Origin: Stachybotrys elegans
Lineage: Eukaryota; Ascomycota; Sordariomycetes; Hypocreales; Stachybotryaceae
DNA: 64,000 bases
Direction of reading: 5' to 3'
NCBI GenBank assembly: GCA_020746835.1
Contig: JAGPNK010000008.1
Location: 186,001-250,000 of the forward strand
Shown: positions 44,979 through 57,587 of the stretch, one piece after another
Layout of the letters: each line of letters opens with the position of its first letter
How positions within the stretch are numbered: position 1 is the first letter of the stretch
Position numbers and translations under genes: made by a program
The notes under the pieces: model-generated
Databases searched by the model: none
What the model saw: the letters and a program-made list of their open reading frames with translations, nothing else
What the model was told of the DNA's origin: nothing

Positions 44979-47117
44979 GGCGGGCCGGCCGGAGGGGAAT
45001 AGGACGAGACGAGCGAAGCGAATTAAAAAATGAACGGATATGACATGCATGGTAATGGGATTGTATGTCTCTGTGCGGACCGAGACTGGCTTTCGGGTGC
45101 AGATTGATTTCAGGCGTTAATTTCTGGAAGGCGTGGACGTGCCCTGCGAGCGAGGAATCTCGACATGGGCACCCGGGATTTGTGCTGAAGGCTATTATTC
45201 GCGGGGGAGACAGCTTTTTCTTTTTCTTTTTCGTTGGCGATTGCTGCGGATCAATGCCGGTGTGCATAAGATCCTTGGAAATCACAGCCTAGTTTACTGG
45301 TAATTGTAAGGCCATGTTCAGCAACCAAGACCAGCCCAGCAGAGACCCAAGCGACTCATCGAAGCGTGCCTGTTCACTGGTTTAGCACCCGTGTTCCGAT
45401 GCAAGGGGCCTGCGCGGGTGATGACACGACACGTCGCCGCGCTTCCCCTTTCAGCCTGCCTGGCATTGTGTCGACGAGGATCACCAACCAATGACAGATT
45501 GATCAACTGCAGGCAAGGTCGAGTCATCGGTACCTCCCTGGCAATCTGTATTGGGTAAGCGCGTCGGGCATGCATGCCTTGACCAGGCCAGTCAAAGGGG
45601 GGCTCGGAGCTGTCAAATGCTGAGCTGGCGACGGCAATGTAAGGCACATGACTGACGAACCAGTCGACCATGCCCAATGGCGGTATGATGATACCACACG
45701 AGCCTGTGTCCGAGATTCTTGCTCCCCATGTCCTCTCAGAGCCATCCGTTGACCGGGCATATCCTCTTCACGTAACTATTCCTGGCACAGCACGACGCAA
45801 CCCCCTTAAAGGGCTCCTGGGCCGGTAATGAGGGTTCATAATTTCCATCATGCTAGCGGCTCAATAGGTAAAGTACTCCGTACCTGAGTTATGGACGTGT
45901 GGGGGACAATCCCGCGTGGCTTCATGGAGAGCTGACCCCTGCCACCGCACTTCCTGAGCAGAGCGCGTCTCCCTCCAGCTCCCCTTGCTGGTATCAAGAT
46001 CGGACGAGAGTCACCCATGGCACGATGGAAGGGAGGAGAGAAGGATGAGCGAATGCCCCAATGATTGATGAAGGAGGGCTGCTGAGGAATAAACGAACAA
46101 AGGAATCAATCGCCTTTGGGCTACGTGCACCCACGGTTGATCAGCCTGGCACCTGTTACGCCGAGCCAATCGAAGGGCAGCCAGCCAACGGCCACTCTTG
46201 GATACATTGCAAGTGAAGTCCTAGCCAGGAGACTGAGTCGACACTCAATATATATTAAGTAGTACCTCACACAGAGGTACCACAGGGCGGAAAAGGTGTG
46301 CAAATATACATCCCTCTCAGTACTGCACTATCTTCCCCTAGTGCTCCTTTCCACCAGTTCGCTGCGAGATTACGCACAAAAAGGCGGGGCCTCCTCATTA
46401 AAAGACCCTCCATTGGTAGGAACCCTGGGCGCCCATGAACCCCCAGCACCCGCCTACCAGCTTCCCAGCCTACAGGGGACCTTCACGGCGGAAGGATGGA
46501 GGGAAAAAAAAAAGTTCAGGTTCCTGGTGGCACGTATCCATCTCTCCCAACCTCTAATCTCGTCCGTCCAGCACAACCTTGACGTCGCCTCTACTCTCTT
46601 CCTTTCTTCCCTCTTCTTTCTTCAAGGGTCCGGCGAGCTCGACCAGCGAACGTGGGCTTTTCCGATGCGCCAGGCCACAACCAATTCCTTCACATTGCGC
46701 TGCGTTGTCGCTCCTTTTCTAATGCTGCCGCCTTTTCTTTAAGTGGTTCTCACGCCCACCGCACGCCCCCCCCCGAGGTATCTAATTCCAAGGAGCCCCT
46801 TACGCTCTCCAAGCCGAACGAGCGCGTCGCGATCTACCACGGTCAACGCATCATCTTCTTCAACTGTCCTGGCCGTCGGAGTTCATCAAGACGAGGACTT
46901 GACGCGCGATAATAAGAGACTCAGCTGCAGGCGACACGTTTCTCGTCTGCGCTGATCTCACTGGGTGAGCTTCGCGACCCCGGACGTGGAGTGTGCGGCC
47001 ACCGGGAAGCTGCCGTGTAACTTGGGTTATCCACGCCGCCGCCCGAAAGCCTACACCTCGTGGCCTGCCCATCATTTGACTCTGGTTGGCTAACCGTGCG
47101 TGCCGCTTGGCTTCTAG
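44979..47117. other. Intergenic region with probable unresolved 5' exon(s) of the next gene
   Basis: About 2.1 kb. A pyrimidine-rich stretch at 46590-46622 looks like the promoter/leader of the giant coiled-coil gene. A good acceptor (ctaat branch point, then ttttctttaag at about 46734-46743) and possible donors (46779 gag|gtatct; 46969 ctgg|gtgagc) suggest one or more short exons here, but no ATG joins in phase to 47118. Nothing else recognised. Confidence 0.4.
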
Positions 47118-50100
47118 ATTCTCGCGAAGACGTCATCTCAAAGCGACTTCACTGCTCCTCCTCCTCGTGCTCCTGCACAGGACGGCCCCGGAGACTCTCG
47201 GTCTTCACCACTTTCCCCGAGATCTCCTGCCTTGTCGACCGCTTCTACTGCTGACGGCGGAGACGAGATCGATTCCTCTCCGGCTCTCCCGCCTCTCCCT
47301 GCCCCGAGACTACCGGAGCGGGCTCTGGAACACCTGAGGACTCCTCCGTCCTCCACGACAGACGAGAATCAATTCGGCACTGCCAGCTGGGGCTCGCCAT
47401 ATCCGCGCACCGACCGAAACCTTCGTCGGCAGAGCTTCAGCAGCGACGCATCTGAGGATTCTCCTATCCATCATTTGGCCATCGACACCCCTTTTCTGAG
47501 ACCAATTCCCGAGCTCATCCAACCGCAGTCTGAGCCCGCGTCATCCATCAGCGCCGCCGCTGCTGTTCTTGCGAACCGAGCTAGGAGGCGAACGCCTGGA
47601 TTGACAGAAGATTGGATCCGTACGCACACCGCGGCCGATTCCAATACCGAACCTCGTCTTTGGTTTAGCGACGGCAGCGAGAGTGAGCACTCTTCACTGA
47701 GCGGCTCCGAACTTGAGCGGGAGCGCGATCTCGAGACACCGAGAGCAGCCAACAATCCCCGAGCGGCATTGTCAGACAACAAGCTCAGTCGGCACACCCG
47801 TGAGCGCACCAGTGTGGACACATTGACACCAGGAAACTCGATTCGCTTAAAGCCGGATCAACTAGCAAAGATGGCTACTGAACAAGCCGAGTCGGCTGCC
47901 GCCGAAGGTGTCAGCCCTTCGCCCACCACTCCGGTGGCCACTTCCCAGGAGGCCGCCTTGCCTGCCCTGCCACCTAGGAAGATCAGTGAGGCGAATGGGG
48001 AACACATAGTGCCCATGACGCCTACCAAAGCATCCATGAAGCCGTTGCCCAAGGAGCCGATGATGACGCCTCGGCTGAGGAAGAAGGTGCCTTGGAAGGG
48101 CAAGAACATCATGGTTCTGCTACCGCGGGACGATGGGCGTGGCCTTCGTGGCAGGCCTCCCATGCCGCTACGCCGCGACGAAATTGAAAGAATGTTCTCT
48201 TCTTGGGAAGAGCTGGGATACAATGTGGATGGATTCGATCTGGTCGTCGATGGGTTCCAGCCGATTGGCACTTCCGACTCGCAGAGTCGCGATAGTTGGC
48301 CCAACTTCGACGAGGTTGCTAGAGAAAGAGCTGAGCGCGTTTACAAAGTCACTCTCCCAGACTTGAATGGTGAGTATTATTCCACGCGCCGACACACTTT
48401 GCCTTTGCTAACTTTGGTGCAGCCTGGAGGGACTATGTCAACGAGCTGCAAGAGGCTAAGCTTCGTGCCTTGGGAGTTTCGCTCGCGGAACCTGAACCGG
48501 AACCTGAGTTTATCTCACCCCCCACGACTATTCCAAGCAGACAGGCTTCGGCGCAATACCCTCCCCTGCCGTTTTCCCCTCCAGTGCCGACTTCCTCGGC
48601 CTCGAGCAATCATGGTTTGCCGGGTTTCCCATTCCCCGCCCAGTTTGCTTCTGGATTATCTTCGGCAGCTCAGAGCCCTGGTTTGCCATCGCCAGGACCT
48701 CTTGGTGGGCTGCACAACAAGTACAGTCGCCAGTCTATCTCTTTCCCAGCGCAGTCTTCTCCATTCCAGTCGCCGCCTTCCTGGCATAATGTTGGCATGA
48801 TGCATGGCATGGAGTCGCCCTCACTAAGCTTTAACGGCAATATGCCCCAGTCCCCATTCGGATTTGAGCCTCTTCAGCCTACCGGAAGCCCTGCTTTCAA
48901 TATGCACCACAGAAACCAATCTTTGCAATATCCTATTTTACCACACCAACAGATGCTGCAACAGCAGCAGCCTGCTAGAGCATCACCTCGTCTACAAGAA
49001 TTGCGCGAGGTTGACGAGGAAGAGGAAGCTCACAAGAGTCCTTCCAAGACGCCAGAGCCCTTCAAGCAGAACCCCATTGCTCTTCAGGCAGAGATTGACG
49101 ATGCGGAGTACCATCTGGAGGAGTCTTTGCGCAACCAGCTGGAGCACGAGGACTACGATCCGCTGGCAGAGTCCGGGCAGCACGACATGGACGAAATCGC
49201 CATGGAACCGAGCCACAGCCGCCACGTTTCGAACTCGTTCCCAGTTCCTGAACGCTTTGCTAACGAGCCTGGCGAGCCACTTGTGCTTCATCATCCTCGA
49301 CCTCATAGCCGTGGCCACTCTCTGTCACAGAATTTCTTCCGTGACCACAATGAGATCCAGGGGAATGCCCATGACAACATGGCTCAGAAGTTTGCTCCTA
49401 TGAGCGAGATTGCTGAAGCTTCCAAGGTTGATGAGTCTGAGATTGAGACCAACCCTAGCAACTTGGGCACGCCCGTTCAAAATTTCGAATTTCCCTCGTT
49501 TGGACGTCACCAGAAGTCCATGTCAGCGGCCAGCAACCCCTGGAATGATGCTGCATCCGTCAATAGCAACGGCACTCGCCGATCCAGCCATGGTAGCAAG
49601 CCATCGCTGTCAAAGCTCAACGTCCAGGCACCGGAGTTCAAGTTCAATCCCACAAGCTCTTTCACGCCTGGGCTGTACAACTTTTCCAGCAGTACTTTCC
49701 AACCCGCTGCACCGGTATTCAACGCCCAGCCCACGGTGCCAGTATTCAACGCTGGTATCGTCGAGACTCCTCCCCCTCCCCCTCCTGCAATGTCCACCTT
49801 TGGAGCATCTAGCTTCGCACCCGATGCGCCATCTTTCGCCGCCGGACAGAGTGGCTTCAGCTTCTCTACCTCGGGACCTAAGTTCCGACCTGACGCGCCT
49901 GCTTTTACTCCTTTCCAGCCTGTGGGAAGCGCAGCCTCACCCGTGGGCCGAGTCACCAAGATCAACAGGCGTACTGATTCTATCTTTGGCGATATCCAGA
50001 TCCCTGTGGGCGATAGTGCTAAGTCATCGAATAAGTCTAAGGCAATTCCCATTATCAAGCCTGCTAGTCTCTCTCCTGCGCCTTCACCACGCGATGACGG

Positions 50101-53100
50101 TGATTCTGTGGTGGATGGCCCTGATGGAAGGCTGATCGACGAGTCTCGGGTCAAGAGAGCTCGCAGCTCGGCACCCGAGGAAGACGATGTGCCTCTGTTC
50201 GCCGAGCAACCCAAACCCATGGGCGACCTGCTTGAGGTTCCTAGCGCTACGCCAGATGTCAATGTCGCAAAGACAGCCGAACTACCCGAGGCTGCAGAGG
50301 AGACTCAATCTGAGCCCCTGCCAGAGCCCAAGGAGGAGCACAGTCTGCCAGAAGACAATTCGGTTGAAGGTGAAAATGTGGCCGTCGATACGTCTATGTC
50401 GTCTCTCACCTCGGAACATCACGATGATACCAAGGCGACCACTGCTGCTCCATCGGAGACCTCGCAGGCTGATGAACCGGCCGATAACTGGACCGCATTC
50501 ACTTTCGGCAGCAAGTCGGAAGTGCGCGAGTTCAACGATGCCCGTCCGTTTGGAGAGGACTTTGGGAACAAGAAGCCGTTCCACAGGAAGTCTTTGTCGG
50601 CCACTGCCCAACCGTTCATGCCTGGCGCTTTGTCTTACGGAGAGGAATCATCCGACGCCCGTGCTGACGATGACCTCCTGGATGATACTCCTGCCAGTCC
50701 TACGCCTCAACCTGCACCCGTGGAGAAGCTTCCTTCGCCTTCTCCTGAGCCTGTCGAAAAGGAGCCCACCCCCGAACCTGAGCCGGTTCAGAAAGCTCCT
50801 TCTCCCACACCGCCGGTGCCCAAGACCAAGGGCCTCAGCGCTTCACGCTTTGCTTCGCCCCCGCCCAAACCCAAAGGACTCTCTGCTTCGAGATTCGCCA
50901 AGAGCCCAAGCCCGTTGCCCGAGCCTACCCGGACCTCTTGGGCGGATATGGATGACGAGGACGAAGTTGTGGAACGTATTGCTCCTGAGCCCCCCGTCAT
51001 TCCTGAGATTGACGCGCTGCTGCCCTCCATTGAAGGACCGCTGCCCGAGCTTGACCTTCACGAGCCTACCTTTGAAGAAATTGATGCAGTCATGCAAGAG
51101 CTGGAGAACGATCCTTCTATGGGTGTCAACAAGTCTATCGAGCCTTCCAGCTGGCAACCCACACCGGCCGTCAGCGACCAGAACCCCTACGATCTGCAGC
51201 CTCCTTCCCCCGAACACGCTGTTTCTGCTAGGAGCCCCAGCCCTCCTCAGTACCGCGATCTTCCTGCGCCTGCACCCCAACCTCTGATGACAACCGAACT
51301 GGAAGACCCTTTCATCGACCCACCTTTGACCTCGGCCCAACGCAATGCCTACGAGGAGCAAGAAATCGAGGAAGCTGCTTTAAGCGACTGGGAGGCTGCC
51401 TTCTCAGAGGATGAGCACGATAAACTTGATCAGAGGGCCCAGTTCTTCGATGGCAGAGTCAATGAGGTGGTTGGAGCTCTGCTTGCCTCTCGACTTGAGC
51501 CTCTGGAGAAGACGCTCATGACTATCCAGCATGCACTTGCATCCCGTATGCGCCGCACGCCTTCCACACACCGCGACATGCGCAGCCTCTCCGGAGAACT
51601 TCAGCATAGCGATGCGGATGACGAGGATGAGGAGCCTGTCCGCAGGTCTATGAGCCCTCGCAGGGATCGTCGTCTCGACCAAATCCGAATTGCTGTTACC
51701 GAGGCCATGGCTGCTCAGCAGCGCAGCCAGCCCCTGCCTACAGTAGCAGAGTCCAGCCACGATGAGTCGGCTGTCCTCAGGGCTCTTGAGGAGATGCGTG
51801 AACACGTCACAACTAATCTAAGGCTCGACTTCCGTGGAGAGGATCTTAAGAACATCGTCGAAGAGGCAGTCACTAGTCGAATGCTTCCCACGCCTAAGCC
51901 TGATGATGAGCCCAACGTGAAGATGGACGAGCTGCAGGCTAAGCTCATGGATCTTGAGCAGCGTTTCTACTTCGAACAGACCAAGCTAGAGAAGGAAGTG
52001 GCAGATCGCAGGGCTGCTGAAGACCTTGCTGCTGAGCTCAACCGCAAGCTCCAGAGCGCTGAGACGCGTGTCGAGGTTGAGATCATCAACCGAAGCGTTT
52101 TTGACCAGCGGGTCAATGACCTGGAGGAGAGGTTGAGGAACCAGGAGGACCAGTGTGAAAAGGAGGTCCAGCAGCGTCGCGCCGCCGAAGATAGGCTCTC
52201 TGAGGTGCAGCGACTGCTCCGGATCTCATCCGAGGAAGAGAACCGCCTGCGTGAAGTCGTGGACGAGCGAGAGCAGAGGATCAAGACCCTCGAGCAAGCC
52301 AACGGAAAGACTTCGATGAAGATGGCACTGCTAGAGGCGAACCAGAACAACTCTGCTCAAACACACTCGGAGATGACCAACAAGCTCAACATCCTCGAGG
52401 CCGATCTTCGTAACGTCCGCCAGGACAACCACAACTGGCGCACTGAGGCAGAGCGCAACGAGGAGGCTGTTCACCGCAGCACTGCTGAGATTGCCAACCT
52501 CACTCAGGAGAATAAGCACCTGCAGAAGTCTCTTGCTACTCTAAGTACCCAGTTGGAGGAGAATGAACGCCTTCGCGAATCCTGGAGATCCAAGTTCATG
52601 TCGCTCCAGGACGATATGGGCCGAGCTGCCCGTGAGATTGCTGAGGAGACGGCTCGACGCAACAACAAGGAGCAGGCCATTCTGGCTCGACAAGACGTTC
52701 TTGATGCCCGTCTGCAGGCTGAGGCTAAGACCCGGGAGCGTCTTGAGGTAGAAATGGAGCGCCTCCAGAACAACGAACGTTCCGGTATGCGTGCCGTCAA
52801 TGAGTGCAAGCGTCTGGAGGCTCTCCTTGGAGAGCTACGCACCGAGAACCACAACCTGCAAGAGGCTGTCTATCGTCACAAGCGGGAGATTGAGGAGGCC
52901 AAGGACCACGGTGCAACCGAAGTCAAGAGAACTCGCATGGTGATGCAGACGGAGATGGAGAATGCACAGACCAAGGTTAACATGATCCGTGAAGAACTGG
53001 AGGAGCAGAGCGTCAAGTTCCGCGCTGAACTCGATCACATCAAGATGGAGGCCGACACTTTCAAGGCACAGAGCGAGATGATGATGGAGGAAGCTCAGGC

Positions 53101-54247
53101 CAGCAAGGTGGACGCCATCGCTGAGCTCAAGGAGAAGCACCAGAACGAGATGGAGGATTTGCAGGCCAAGTACGAGCATCGTCTTACCACTGCCGTCGAC
53201 GACGGTCAGAGGACGGAGCAGCACCTCCTCGAGCGTCTGAGCCTATCCTCGTCCAAGATTGAGCACCTGCAGGATCGCATCATCCTCCTTGAGGATAAGC
53301 TTGAGATTGCCAAGCAAGCTGCTGCTGCGGCGGCCCAAGCAGCCAAGTCTGCAGGCGTCGAATCCGGAGCCATGGGCAGCTCTGCACGACCGAGGGAGAA
53401 CAGCAGGCTCGATGTGCCGGAGAAGATCTCACCCCAGGCTCTCCGCGAGTCAATCATGGTCCTTCAGGAGCAGCTGCAGGCCCGTGAGCAGCGCATCGAG
53501 GAGCTTGAGCAAGTCGTTTCCAAGGTCGATCCTGATGCCAACGCCAAGATCACTAAGCGTGATGATGAGATTAGCTGGCTGCGCGAACTTCTCGCCGTGA
53601 GACATAGCGACATGCAAGATATTATTGTCGCCCTGTCTAGCGAGAGCTACGATCGCGAAGCCGTCAAGGATGCCACCATTAGACTCAAGGCTAACCTCCA
53701 GATGGAGGAGCAGGAGCGCGAGAGGGCCATGAACGGTGGATCTGCCATTTCCCTGCCTAATATTGCGCAAACCATCCAGGCTGCCACTCCTCGTGTTGCC
53801 CAGACCATCGGCCCTATTGCCGCGGCTTGGGGCAACTGGCGCAAGGGAAACCGTAACAACTCGATCGCGCTGAACTCGCCTGCCGCTGCCAGCAGCGCAA
53901 CCCCCTCGAGGAGCAGTCCCAACCTTCAAAACAGCATTCTTGGTGGTCTTATGACGCCGCCAGCTTCGGGGCTCCGACAAACTCCTCCGGTGGACACCCG
54001 CGTGCAGCCAACCGCGTTCCAAAGCACTGGACGTCGCTATACGGCTCAGAGTAACACCTCTAGCCGCGCACGAGTGAACTCGAATGCATCTGGAAGGTCG
54101 GACAACCCTCTTATCCAAGCAACGCCTCCACGCCGCCAGGAACGTCGGGAGCCCATGACGCCACCCATGATGGGCACTCACACCTACGACTCTGATGCCC
54201 AGCCCGGGGATTTTGATGAGAATGACTTCTTCAACGATGAAGATTAA
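47118..54247 (+). CDS. Giant disordered and coiled-coil protein (5' end unresolved)
   Basis: Two exons visible: 47118-48369 and 48423-54247, joined in phase (G + CC), giving at least 2358 residues. The left edge is an acceptor cttctag; no ATG occurs in frame before 47871, so a start exon is missing from this model. Seen: an acidic/Ser/Pro N-terminal part with DWIRTHTA and LWFSDGSES; a conserved-looking block KKVPWKGKNIMVLLPRDD followed by ERMFSSWEELGYNVDGFDL (about 48085-48250); Pro/Gln-rich linkers; F-x-PDAP-x-F repeats (about 49690-49925); two KGLSASRFA motifs (50828-50905); a coiled coil with abundant heptads from about 51900 to 53650; and a C-terminal Ser/Thr/Pro tail ending DFDENDFFNDED. 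It resembles proteins annotated loosely as myosin-tail or involucrin-repeat proteins. Function unknown; a structural role at septa, spindle poles or the cortex is possible. Confidence 0.85.
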
Positions 54248-54822
54248 CTATACCTACCATGACACGACACAAGACGACAATGTGGCGTGTTTCACACTTT
54301 CCTTTGTTTCAAAAAAATTAGCATCATCGACTGAAAAGATGCCAGTCAGCTCGCGTTCGCGACGCTCACCATATATACATACATCACCAGATTGCGGACC
54401 TAGAAAGATACCCTTGGGGTTTTGACCCTGCTTTCCATTAATTGCTTTATCAGCAAAACATCATCAGAGATGCGTACTTGGTGGATTTTCTGCATTTTTC
54501 ACATTCTGCTCTGCAATTTGCCTTGTGGTTTCATCGTTTATTTCCTTTGTCGTACATGCATACGAGGGGAGAATCGAGGTTGACATGCCCAGTTTTTGGG
54601 CCGAAAAGGGAACGGATGGTAAACAGTTTGTCACGCGCCAAGGTTCATCTCTGCACCTATGTGGTATTAATAGTTTGATTTGAAAGTTTTTGTTTTCCGT
54701 ATCTAATCAAACCTGGTATCTAGACGATATGGCACAGCACCCCCATTGACGAATTCTGTAATGCTATACAATCATTTATTTGGTAATCTGCTTGCTCATC
54801 TGTTGTGACCTGTCTCATTTCT
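54248..54822. other. Convergent 3' region
   Basis: AT-rich 3' flanks of the giant coiled-coil gene and of the SRP receptor gene. No gene seen. Confidence 0.6.
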
Positions 54823-56955
54823 TCATGACTGGCTCAACAGCTTTTCCACCGCCCACTTGACGGAAAAGTTCCTGAGGTCCGAGTAATGCTGGCCCACGCC
54901 GACGAACAGCACCGGTACATTGGTAGCATGTACCAGACTGACGAGCGTGCCGACCATATCCCCGACCGTGTCGCACTTGGAGATGATGAAGCCGTCGAGA
55001 GACCTGACGGACCCAAAGGCGGCGTTGAAGTTGCGGGCCTGAGCGACAGAGTCGGTGCCCACGAGAGCCTGCGGGAAATGTGTTAGGACAGTGCGGTGAT
55101 GGGAGGGGGGTAGAGGGCAGCGTACCTCGCCAACCATGAGAATCTTGTCTGGTTGGGCAAACTTGGCAAACTTCTCGAGGGACGACATGAGACGTTGGTC
55201 GTTGTGCCGACGACCGGCCGTGTCGATGAGCACCACGTCGAAGCCCTCCTGCGCAGCATGGGCGACGGCATCCTTGGCGACGGCAGCGGCGTCCTTGCCG
55301 TAGCCCTTCTGGTAGAGCTCGACGCGGCCACCCTCGCGGAGGGTGAGCTCCTTGAGGTTGCGGACGTGGACGGCGAGCTGCTCGACGGCGCCGGAGCGGA
55401 AGGTGTCGCCGGCGGCGATGAGGACCTTGTACTTGTTCTGCAGGAGGAAGAAGCAGATCTTGGAGAGGTTGGTGGACTTTCCGACGCCGTTGACGCCGAC
55501 GATGGACATGACGTAGGGGCGGGCTTTGCGCAGAGACGTGGCGGGCGGCGCGGCGATGGCGTCAATCTCGCGGAGCAGGTCGAGCGAGGACGTGGGCGTG
55601 AGCATCTTGGTTAGTGAGGACTCCATGGCAGACTGGATCTTGGAGCTGATACCTGGAAGGGGGGGATGTCGGTCAGCATGAGATACCATTATGTGTGAGG
55701 GGGAGGGCGGCACTGACTCTCAAAGCTGCCCGTCTTTACACCGAGGAGCTCCTGCTCAACACCCTCGCAGAGCCGCACTGCCGCCTCGCGCGCAACATTC
55801 TTCTTCAGCAGGTGCTCTTCCATGCCCTTCATGGCCTTGTCGAGGTCCTCCTTTGTTAGCGTCTTGCCGCCCACGACGTTGCGGAACAGGCCGCTGATGG
55901 CATTGACGCCCGAGCCGAGCAGACCACCCTTGGACCCGGACTGGGCGGCGGCTGCCTTCTCTACCTTTTCGGCCTCTGCCGAGGCCAGTATGTTGTGAAC
56001 CTCATCGCCCAGGTCCTTGAGCACAAACTTGCCCTTGCTCGTCGAGCCCCAGGTGGAAGCGTCGACGGCGTCGACAGCGCTAGACCTTCCCACGGTGCCG
56101 GCCTCGGAGTCGCTGGTTGGGTTGGGTTGAGCCGAGTAGTCCAGCTGCACGTCATCGTCCTCGTCTGCGAAGCCGTCGGCGTCCCACTTGCGCGCCTTCT
56201 TTGTCGACTTGCCGGCCTTCTTCTGGTGCGTCGAGGCCTCGTCGCCCGAGGAGGCGGGCGCGGAGGTGCTGTTCTTGGCCTTGCGCGCGCGGCGCGACAT
56301 CTTGGCCACGGGGCCGGCCTTGGCGACGACGAGGTGGTCGCCGGGTGTGGAGGGGCGCGAGGTCGTGGGCGTGGCGATGGGCGTGGACTCGTTGGAGGTG
56401 GCTTCGTGAGGGTGGACGGTGCGGCGGGTCAGGCCGGTCGCGGCGAGCGGTTCGCTTCCGAGGTTGTCGGCGCTGGAGGCATCGAGCTCTCGGAGCTGCT
56501 GGTCAAAGTATTTGTCGAAGCCGTGGCACTCCACGAGGGTGGTGTGAGGCTTGGTGAGCTGCTCTCCGTAGAGCTCGACATAGATGGTCCTGATGTTGTC
56601 CACGAGCTTGTCGACCCAGCTGAGATGCAGGAGGGAGCGGTAAACAGCCTAGGCCGTTTAGCAATGCGACGAGGGAGGGCGTTTCTCTGCGTCCTAACGG
56701 GAGGAGGGGGGGCAGACTCACAACAATGATGATGCCGAGTTCCTTGACCAACGTCCATTTCAAGGTGTGCTGCTCGCTCTTGTAGGGAGGGTTGGTGGCG
56801 GCCGACTGGGATTCAGATGGGGCGTTGCTCTTGCTCTTCTCCTCGATGAAGGTGTCGGCGATGAAGTTGTTGATGACGGAGGGGTTGACGGGCGCATACG
56901 TCCTCGACCACAACACCACACCGGACGTGGTGAGGATCTCGAACGTGTCCAACAT
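54823..56955 (-). CDS. SRP101: Signal recognition particle receptor subunit alpha
   Basis: Four exons join in phase: 56955-56722, 56648-55718, 55652-55126 and 55068-54823, giving 645 residues. This GTPase docks the ribosome-SRP complex at the ER membrane through SR-beta. Seen: an N-terminal longin-type SRX domain (MLDTFEILTTSGVVLWSR) that binds SR-beta; a charged linker with SRRARKAKNS; the helical N domain with AMKGMEEHLLKKNVA; and the G domain. G-domain motifs are G1 GVNGVGKST (441-449), GDTFRSGAVEQL, G3 DTAGRR (about 532-537) and G4 as SKCD in FIISKCDTVGDM, ending GVGQHYSDLRNF. Length and domain order match SR-alpha (Srp101/SRPRA), not Srp54. It is divergent from YIF1, with 632 bases between start codons. 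Confidence 0.95.
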
Positions 56956-57587
56956 GGCCTCTCTGGGATGGGCGCGCGCAACAAGATCGGTCAGCTAGGG
57001 ATTTGTTTTGGCCAATGAAGAAGTATATCAAGCAAGAATTCTAATCTGCGACAAGGAAGAAGAGAAAAGAAGAAGTCCTGTACAATAATTGCCCGACAAT
57101 CGGAAGAGAGGGGGGAAGGGAGGGAGCAGTAGCGATGATCAAGTGGCTAGAAGAATCCAATACATGCCACCAAAGCTAGACCTAGACCCGTCCGTCGCTG
57201 ATAGGGTCCAGCAAGGGCCGTGGGATGGAGGCTGTGTGCGCCCAGGCTTATCTTATCGCTAGTCCTTTGGTGGGAGCGGCGTATCCTTGGTTCCGACGCG
57301 AGACAGATACTTGCCGCTGCAGGCAGAATAAGGCTGCACAGCAGGTACCTGGTACTTGGCTGCCCTCTGCCTGGGGTCTGGGATGACGCTTGGTGGCCCT
57401 TCGACCACATTTCCCAAGAGCTACCTCCAGCACCACCATCACCACTTTACGATCCGTTTCCATGTCCCTACGATATCCAAGGTAGCCCTGGCTGCACCTC
57501 TCTTGCTAACACCCGGCCTCGCCATCTCCAACCAAATACAAGCACCCCTTTATCCTTATTCACCGCCTTGCCACCCCCTCTCCGACA
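56956..57587. promoter_or_regulatory. Putative shared promoter region, SRP receptor alpha / YIF1
   Basis: Two secretory-pathway genes diverge from this 632-base interval. Purine-rich near 57050-57125 and pyrimidine-rich near 57420-57580. No specific site is claimed. Confidence 0.45.
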
